Shown piece after piece: positions 7,096-11,076 of a stretch of 11,076 nucleotides of DNA. The DNA is from Pseudomonadota bacterium (GTDB taxonomy: Bacteria; Desulfobacterota; Desulfobulbia; Desulfobulbales; SURF-16), in the NCBI GenBank assembly GCA_030597865.1, contig JAUVQZ010000081.1, positions 1-11,076 of the forward strand, read 5' to 3'. Each line of letters starts with the position of its first letter. Position 1 is the stretch's first letter. The notes beneath the pieces were generated by a model. It was not told where the DNA came from. It saw only the letters and a list, made by a program, of their open reading frames with translations, and ran no database searches. The position numbers and the translations under genes are program-made.

Positions 7096-8490
7096 TCAGC
7101 GGATGGCCTTGTCCACCGTGATTGCATATTTTTTGAGCTGCTTCCAGAGGGTAACCCTGCTTATGCCAAGGATGCGGGCCGCCTCGGACTTGTTGCCGCC
7201 CGTCTCTTTCAAGGTGTTGAGCAGGAGCTGGCGCCGGTCTACGCTTGGCTTTTTTCCGGAATGGGCGAAACTGGCCGGTTTGGTGTCCGTATTGGTGAAG
7301 TGGTGGGGGAGGTGGTCCGGGGTGATGATGCCGCCCGGACAGATAACAAAGGCATATTCAATAACATTGATGAGCTCGCGGATATTGCCGGGCCAGGGAT
7401 AGCTCAGCATGAGCTTCAGGGCCACCTTGTTGATGGCCGTAATGTCCTTGCCTGTTTTCAGGCGAGCCCGTTGGAGAAAGGTCTCAATGAGTATGGGTAC
7501 ATCATCGTGGCGTTCCCGCAGGGGGGGCAAGACAATGGGAATGACCCCGATGCGGTAATAGAGGTCGTCACGGAATTTTTCCTCAGCCATGAGCTTGCTG
7601 AGATCCTTGTTGGTGGCGGCAATGATCCGGACATCAATGGGGATGGGCTGGTGGTCGCCAACCCTCTCAATCTCCTGCTCCTGGAGAACACGGAGCAGCT
7701 TGGTCTGGGTGGAGAGGGGCAGGTCGCCGATCTCATCAAGGAAAATGACGCCGTGGTTGGCCGCCTCAAACCGGCCCATCCTGGTGCGGTCCGCACCGGT
7801 AAAGGCCCCTTTGATATGACCGAAAAGTTCACTCTCCAGCAGGTTCTCGTTCAGGGCTGCGCAGTTAATCTTGATGAGGGCGGCATCCTTTCTTTTGCTT
7901 AGGGCGTGAATGGCGCTTGCCACCAGCTCTTTGCCGGTGCCGCTCTCGCCATATATCACCACCGGTGCATCGGACTGGGCCGCACTCTCAATGAGCTCAA
8001 AGACCTGGGTCATGGCCTGGCTTTTGCCGATAATGCCGTGGAAGCCATCATCCTTGAACATATGTTTGCGCAGGTCAGTGATCACCTGTTTCTGGGCGAT
8101 AATGGCGGTCAGGTCAGTGAGGTTCTCAACCCCTGCCACCACCTTGCCGCTGGGGTCGGTAAGGACGGTGGCGTTTTTCAGGACGTTAACCCGGGAGCCG
8201 TCCTTGCGTTTGAAGGTGCATTTAAGGTTGCGGACGTCCCCTTTTGTGAACAGGGTGCAATGTTTGTTGCCATGATTTTGGCGATGGTCGAAGCAGCTGT
8301 TGCATTCCAGAAAATCGCAGCGCTGGCCAACCAGTTCATCCCTCTCATAGAGGAGGAGGCTTTCCAGGGCCGCGTTGACAAAGAGAATTTTGCCCTGGGG
8401 GTCAACGAGCATCAAGCCCTCCGTCATTGTGTCAATGACATCTTTCCAGTTGTCGGAGAAATAATGTTTGAAAATGGCCTGCTGGGGCAT
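7096..8490 (-). CDS. Sigma-54-dependent activator with cysteine-rich PAS sensor domain
   Basis: A 464-residue one-component enhancer-binding protein: it senses through its own PAS domain instead of a kinase. PAS is at about 13-130 and contains C58-x4-C63-x2-C66-x11-C78 with H69, H73 and H77 between, plus C91, suggesting a metal or iron-sulfur site or a thiol switch. The AAA+ domain (about 152-385) has Walker A GESGTGKE (181-188), GAFTGA (228-233), Walker B VIFLDE (248-253) and RDDLYYRI (307-314). A Fis-type helix-turn-helix ends the protein (about 434-454, SEAARILGISRVTLWKQL). The start is supported by GAGG 5 bp before ATG. It is divergent from the octaheme cytochrome gene, whose promoter is a perfect sigma-54 site, so it very probably activates that gene. 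It may also regulate itself, since the candidate binding sites lie close to its own start. Confidence 0.94.
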   Translation of the reverse strand: MPQQAIFKHYFSDNWKDVIDTMTEGLMLVDPQGKILFVNAALESLLLYERDELVGQRCDFLECNSCFDHRQNHGNKHCTLFTKGDVRNLKCTFKRKDGSRVNVLKNATVLTDPSGKVVAGVENLTDLTAIIAQKQVITDLRKHMFKDDGFHGIIGKSQAMTQVFELIESAAQSDAPVVIYGESGTGKELVASAIHALSKRKDAALIKINCAALNENLLESELFGHIKGAFTGADRTRMGRFEAANHGVIFLDEIGDLPLSTQTKLLRVLQEQEIERVGDHQPIPIDVRIIAATNKDLSKLMAEEKFRDDLYYRIGVIPIVLPPLRERHDDVPILIETFLQRARLKTGKDITAINKVALKLMLSYPWPGNIRELINVIEYAFVICPGGIITPDHLPHHFTNTDTKPASFAHSGKKPSVDRRQLLLNTLKETGGNKSEAARILGISRVTLWKQLKKYAITVDKAIR

Positions 8491-8546
8491 GGGGTCCTCG
8501 GGTGCGCTGATGTTAATTTTTGATACGTTCTGTAAGCTAAAACAAA

Positions 8547-8623
8547 TGTTAACAAATTGCTAATGTTACTTTGGCGGGTTAACACTTCGCATGGTTTTGT
8601 TAAGGTGGATTGTTAACCTTAAC
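8547..8623. promoter_or_regulatory. Candidate enhancer sites: three GTTAAC palindromes and an inverted repeat
   Basis: GTTAAC occurs at 8548-8553, 8578-8583 and 8612-8617, with spacings of 30 and 34 bp, about three helical turns. The first is part of TGTTAACA. An inverted repeat GTTAAGG (8599-8605) / CCTTAAC (8617-8623) overlaps the third. Relative to the predicted start near 8695 the sites lie at about -147, -117 and -83, the usual range for sigma-54 enhancer-binding proteins. The probable binder is the adjacent PAS regulator (inference). Confidence 0.55.
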
Positions 8624-8648
8624 GGGTAGTTGCGTATGTAATGACGTA

Positions 8649-8666
8649 ACAACAACGGCTTGTTGT
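8649..8666. promoter_or_regulatory. Inverted repeat abutting the sigma-54 promoter
   Basis: ACAACAA (8649-8655) and TTGTTGT (8660-8666) are perfect inverted copies separated by CGGC. The repeat ends 2 bp before the -24 element. It could be an operator for a second regulator that blocks polymerase; nothing in the window identifies the protein. Confidence 0.4.
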
Positions 8667-8668
8667 CA

Positions 8669-8683
8669 TGGCACGTTCCTTGC
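8669..8683 (+). promoter_or_regulatory. Consensus sigma-54 (-24/-12) promoter of the octaheme cytochrome gene
   Basis: TGGCACGTTCCTTGC matches the sigma-54 consensus TGGCAC-N5-TTGC at every defined position; the invariant GG (8670-8671) and GC (8682-8683) are separated by exactly 10 bp. Transcription should begin near 8694-8695, leaving a leader of about 155 bases before the cytochrome ATG at 8850. Confidence 0.9.
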
Positions 8684-8849
8684 CCTTGGATAATGGTTTG
8701 CTGGTGTCGGCAGTGTCTTTCTGGTCTGTGAAGGGCCTGAAATGAGCCGACCATCTCTGTGCCATTCTGGTGCTGAAGATTGAATTGGAGAAATACCTGA
8801 GTCGTGCCAGCCGACCTGGGAGGAATGAGCTATTTGGGGAGAGAGAAGT

Positions 8850-10262
8850 ATGAAGAAATGTATGATTTTATCCACGGCGGCCTTGGCACTCTTTGCCGGG
8901 GCAGCCATGGTGTCCGCCAATGACCATCATGAGATCATCGGGCCTTTTGCCACGCCCATGGATGTGACAAAGCAATGTCTTGAATGCCATGAGGATGCCT
9001 CCAGGCAGATGATGGCAACCAGTCATTGGACATGGGAGATTGACCAGGTCGTCAATGGCAAGAAGGTGAAGCGTGGTAAGAAAAATGCCATGAACAACTT
9101 CTGTATCACCGTTAATGCAAATTGGCCCCGTTGCACCAGCTGTCATGTGGGCTACGGCTGGAAGGATGCCGATTTTGATTTTAACGATGAGTCCCGGGTC
9201 GACTGTCTTATCTGTCACGACACCACCGGTACCTATGAAAAGCCGGGCGCCGGCGCTGGTATGCCTGCCGGTTACACCGGTAAGGCCAGCATGGACAAGA
9301 AGCCCGTCGACCTTGTCAAGATAGCCCAGAATGTCGGTAGACCAGAGCGTGATGATTGTCTGGCCTGCCATGCCAATGGCGGCGGCGGTAATAACGTCAA
9401 GCATGGTGATATCGACACCTCGTTAATCAATCCCACCAAGGCGGTGGATTTTCATATGGGTACTGACAGCCTCGATTTTACCTGCCAGGAGTGTCATACC
9501 ACCACCGACCATCAGATCCCTGGTAACTCCCTTCTTGTTTCTCCGGACGGTAACACCCCGGTCACCTGTGTGGGCTGTCATGATGAGGCTCCCCATGGCG
9601 AGTCCATCCTTGATAACCACGCCAAGAGCGTTGCCTGCCAGACCTGCCATATCCCCACCTTTGCCAAGGTCCATGCCACCAAGATGACCTGGGACTGGTC
9701 TGAGGCTGGAAAGGGCAAGAAGGTCGAGAAGGATAGCCACGGCCATAAGATCTTCATTGCCAAGAAGGGACGTTTTACCTACGAGGATAACGTTACGCCT
9801 GTCTATCGCTGGTATAACGGTTCTGCCGGGGCCTATACCCTGGGTGGCAAAATGAACCCCAAGAAGGTCACCAAGCTCAACTACCCCTTGGGTGATATCA
9901 AGGATAAGAACGCCAAGATCATGCCGTTTAAACTCCACACCGGTAAGCAGATATATGACGCCAAGCATAGGTATTTTATCACCCCCAAGGTCTTTGGCTT
10001 CAAGGGTGATACAGAGGCGTACTGGCTGAACTTTGACTGGGTGAAGGCGGCTGAGGCTGGTATGAAGGCCACGGGACTCCCCTTCTCAGGCAAGTACGAT
10101 ATTGCCCCCACCGAGACCTACTGGCCCATCAACCATATGGTTAATGACAAGGAAGGCTCCCTGCAATGCCTTGACTGCCATGGCGACAAGGGCCGTATGG
10201 ACTGGAAGGCCCTGGGCTATAAGGCTGATCCAATGATGAAAAAAGGGGCAGCCCGTTTCTAA
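8850..10262 (+). CDS. otr: Periplasmic octaheme cytochrome c, tetrathionate reductase (Otr) family
   Basis: A secreted multihaem reductase. A signal peptide (MKKCMILSTAALALFAGAAM, predicted cut after VSA at about residue 23) sends it to the periplasm. Eight CxxCH haem sites are present: 43-47, 95-99, 119-123, 170-174, 212-216, 240-244, 263-267 and 440-444. Seven lie in the first 270 residues and the eighth after a 172-residue gap, and the context NWPRCTSCHVGYGWKDADFDF and GGGGNNVKHGDID is characteristic of the Otr family. The Shewanella member reduces tetrathionate, and also nitrite and hydroxylamine in vitro; the physiological substrate here is not certain. Length (470 residues) is normal for the family. 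GGGGAGAGAG provides the ribosome site. The gene appears to be transcribed alone, with its own sigma-54 promoter and a strong terminator, and no quinol-oxidising partner is adjacent. Confidence 0.93.
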   Translation: MKKCMILSTAALALFAGAAMVSANDHHEIIGPFATPMDVTKQCLECHEDASRQMMATSHWTWEIDQVVNGKKVKRGKKNAMNNFCITVNANWPRCTSCHVGYGWKDADFDFNDESRVDCLICHDTTGTYEKPGAGAGMPAGYTGKASMDKKPVDLVKIAQNVGRPERDDCLACHANGGGGNNVKHGDIDTSLINPTKAVDFHMGTDSLDFTCQECHTTTDHQIPGNSLLVSPDGNTPVTCVGCHDEAPHGESILDNHAKSVACQTCHIPTFAKVHATKMTWDWSEAGKGKKVEKDSHGHKIFIAKKGRFTYEDNVTPVYRWYNGSAGAYTLGGKMNPKKVTKLNYPLGDIKDKNAKIMPFKLHTGKQIYDAKHRYFITPKVFGFKGDTEAYWLNFDWVKAAEAGMKATGLPFSGKYDIAPTETYWPINHMVNDKEGSLQCLDCHGDKGRMDWKALGYKADPMMKKGAARF

Positions 10263-10315
10263 GGGCTGCTGCTCTGCCTATTCCTGCCTCAGGCAGGGAT
10301 GAGTATCCATGTAAC

Positions 10316-10348
10316 AAAAAAGCCAGGGCATTTTGCCCTGGCTTTTTT
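10316..10348 (+). terminator. Strong intrinsic terminator after the octaheme cytochrome gene
   Basis: GCCAGGGCA (10322-10330) pairs perfectly with TGCCCTGGC (10334-10342) across a TTT loop, followed by six T. A-run 10316-10321 before the stem also pairs with the T-run, so the structure could act in both directions. It lies 54 bp after the cytochrome stop. Confidence 0.92.
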
Positions 10349-10380
10349 GTTGGTATTTTGTATGGTGGATCTGGTTTTAA

Positions 10381-10534
10381 GGTAACGGGCCACAGGGCAC
10401 CGCATCTGCGTTGTCATCGGCCAGTTCGCATAGTGGACTATCGGAGTCTGCGCTTCGCTTCGCTTACCTGCTCACAGACATCTTTCCGGCATCCGGAGTC
10501 TAGGCTTACCTGCGGTGTCCTGTGAGCCGTGACA
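10381..10534. repeat. Intergenic repeat-like element with 24-bp terminal inverted repeats
   Basis: The ends 10381-10404 and 10511-10534 are inverted copies matching at 19 of 24 positions, with ACACCGCA-type inner ends best conserved. Inside are a small palindrome ATAGTGGACTAT (10430-10441) and a direct repeat of CGGAGTCT followed by GCTTACCTGC (10442-10471 and 10494-10513), plus short CTTCG repeats. No coding frame fits it. It has the look of a dispersed, folded, non-autonomous element (MITE- or REP-like) of a type I recall between genes in many proteobacteria. Copy number cannot be judged from one window. The rest of 10349-10647 shows nothing else convincing. Confidence 0.6.
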
Positions 10535-10647
10535 GTTCTGGAGTTTGTTGAAGTTTCCAGTTTGTCTCATGATTGGTTAGGTTTTAAGAGGTCAATGCGG
10601 CGTTTTTTCAGCGCCTCTGATGAATAAAAAAGGACAAAGGGAATAAA

Positions 10648-10929
10648 ATGGCTGAAACCATTGATGAGTTGACCATTGACTGGGAAGAGGACGGTATCCT
10701 GACCTGTAAGGAGCTTGACAAGGTTGTCCTTACCAAAGGTGCCTGGAGCACCATTCTTTATCGTTACCAGCAATGGGACAAGAAAAAAGAGGCGTACGGC
10801 GCCGATCTTTATCGCATCCAGCGTTATCAGAAGAGGGACGGTGAGTATCAGAAAAAGGCCAAGTTCAATATCTCCAGTCCTGATCAGGCCCGCAAGATTA
10901 TTGCGGCGCTGGAGGGCTGGCTGGATTGA
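10648..10929 (+). CDS. Conserved-looking 93-residue protein, possible PC4-like fold
   Basis: A small cytoplasmic protein without signal peptide, membrane segment or cysteine pair (one Cys at 20). The first 25 residues are acidic (ETIDELTIDWEED), and the middle is basic and rich in Tyr and Lys: YRYQQWDKKKEAYGADLYRI then QRYQKRDGEYQKKAKFNI. It ends in an amphipathic helix (PDQARKIIAALEGWLD). The strands followed by a terminal helix, with RYQKRDGEYQKKAKFNIS before it, recall the PC4/YdbC type of single-stranded nucleic acid binding protein, but this is a shape-based guess at low confidence. AGGG 8 bp before the ATG is an acceptable ribosome site. It stands alone between an intergenic repeat and an AT-rich inverted repeat. 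Confidence 0.85.
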   Translation: MAETIDELTIDWEEDGILTCKELDKVVLTKGAWSTILYRYQQWDKKKEAYGADLYRIQRYQKRDGEYQKKAKFNISSPDQARKIIAALEGWLD

Positions 10930-10941
10930 TAAAGCAGAAAT

Positions 10942-11022
10942 AAGAAGTGAGAATTTGAGAAGGAGGTACCATTCTTAATGGATAACCATCCCTTCTACTT
11001 ATTTCTCAAATTCTTACTTCTC
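10942..11022. repeat. AT-rich inverted repeat after the 93-residue protein gene
   Basis: The arms 10942-10961 and 11003-11022 are inverted copies with 18 of 20 matches (core AGAATTTGAGAA), separated by 41 bp. Within and beyond the arms, GAGAA/TAAG-type units recur, as in a decayed simple repeat. It could fold into a long hairpin and may end the preceding transcript, but it lacks a clean T-run. The remaining sequence to 11076 shows no supported gene. Confidence 0.5.
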
Positions 11023-11076
11023 ATATTCTCAAAGGTTTAGTCCCCTCACCTTTAATCCTTAATAAACCGCTTCACC

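Noticed and set aside
6988..7902. Long plus-strand open frame (304 codons) opposite the PAS regulator, and another at 7906-8523
   Set aside because: They are antisense shadows of a gene with full sigma-54 activator motifs. Their composition has no protein family pattern, and they follow from its codon bias.
8566..8754. Minus-strand frame of 62 codons in the cytochrome promoter region
   Set aside because: It runs across the perfect sigma-54 promoter and the palindromes, and its sequence is not protein-like.
8742..8783. Thirteen-residue frame in the cytochrome leader with AAGGG 6 bp before its ATG
   Set aside because: A frame this short arises easily by chance. There is no run of regulatory codons or attenuator hairpin to support a leader peptide.
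10283..10297. CCTGCCTCAGGCAGG palindrome just after the cytochrome stop
   Set aside because: A short hairpin without a T-run; the strong terminator 20 bp further on explains transcript ending.

Overview
The window looks like chromosomal DNA from a sulfur- or sulfate-metabolising member of the Desulfobacterota, perhaps Desulfobulbales. This is inferred from gene content, not from a marker gene: two sigma-54 activators, a periplasmic octaheme cytochrome of the tetrathionate reductase family with a perfect sigma-54 promoter, and half-size permeases of a kind common in anaerobes. I see no tRNA, rRNA, CRISPR array, integrase or transposase.

Left part (1-2713): the 3' end of an unidentified gene overlaps the start of a membrane sensor histidine kinase. 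A convergent gene ends 3 bp after the kinase. It encodes a histidine-phosphotransfer-like domain fused to a receiver domain, and the phosphorylatable histidine is replaced by arginine. A good sigma-70-type promoter precedes it.

Middle part (2714-6862): an apparent operon runs from an NtrC-type response regulator through two half-size permease genes (6-bp gap, then a 4-bp ATGA overlap) to a CLC anion transporter with a C-terminal CBS pair. The CLC gene is split by a one-base frame change at a run of six C. The kinase at 187-1716 is the likely partner of the regulator, although the convergent gene separates them.

Right part (6918-10348): a sigma-54 activator with a cysteine-rich PAS sensor domain is on the minus strand, followed by a previously easy-to-miss 47-residue membrane protein. 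Divergent from it is the octaheme cytochrome gene. The 359-bp region between them holds a consensus -24/-12 promoter, three GTTAAC palindromes spaced about three helical turns apart at enhancer-like distances, and an inverted repeat touching the promoter. The simplest model is that the PAS protein senses redox state or a sulfur/nitrogen oxyanion and switches on the cytochrome. A strong intrinsic terminator ends the cytochrome transcript.

Far right (10349-11076): a 154-bp intergenic repeat-like element with 24-bp imperfect terminal inverted repeats, a gene for a conserved-looking 93-residue basic protein of unknown function, and an AT-rich inverted repeat.
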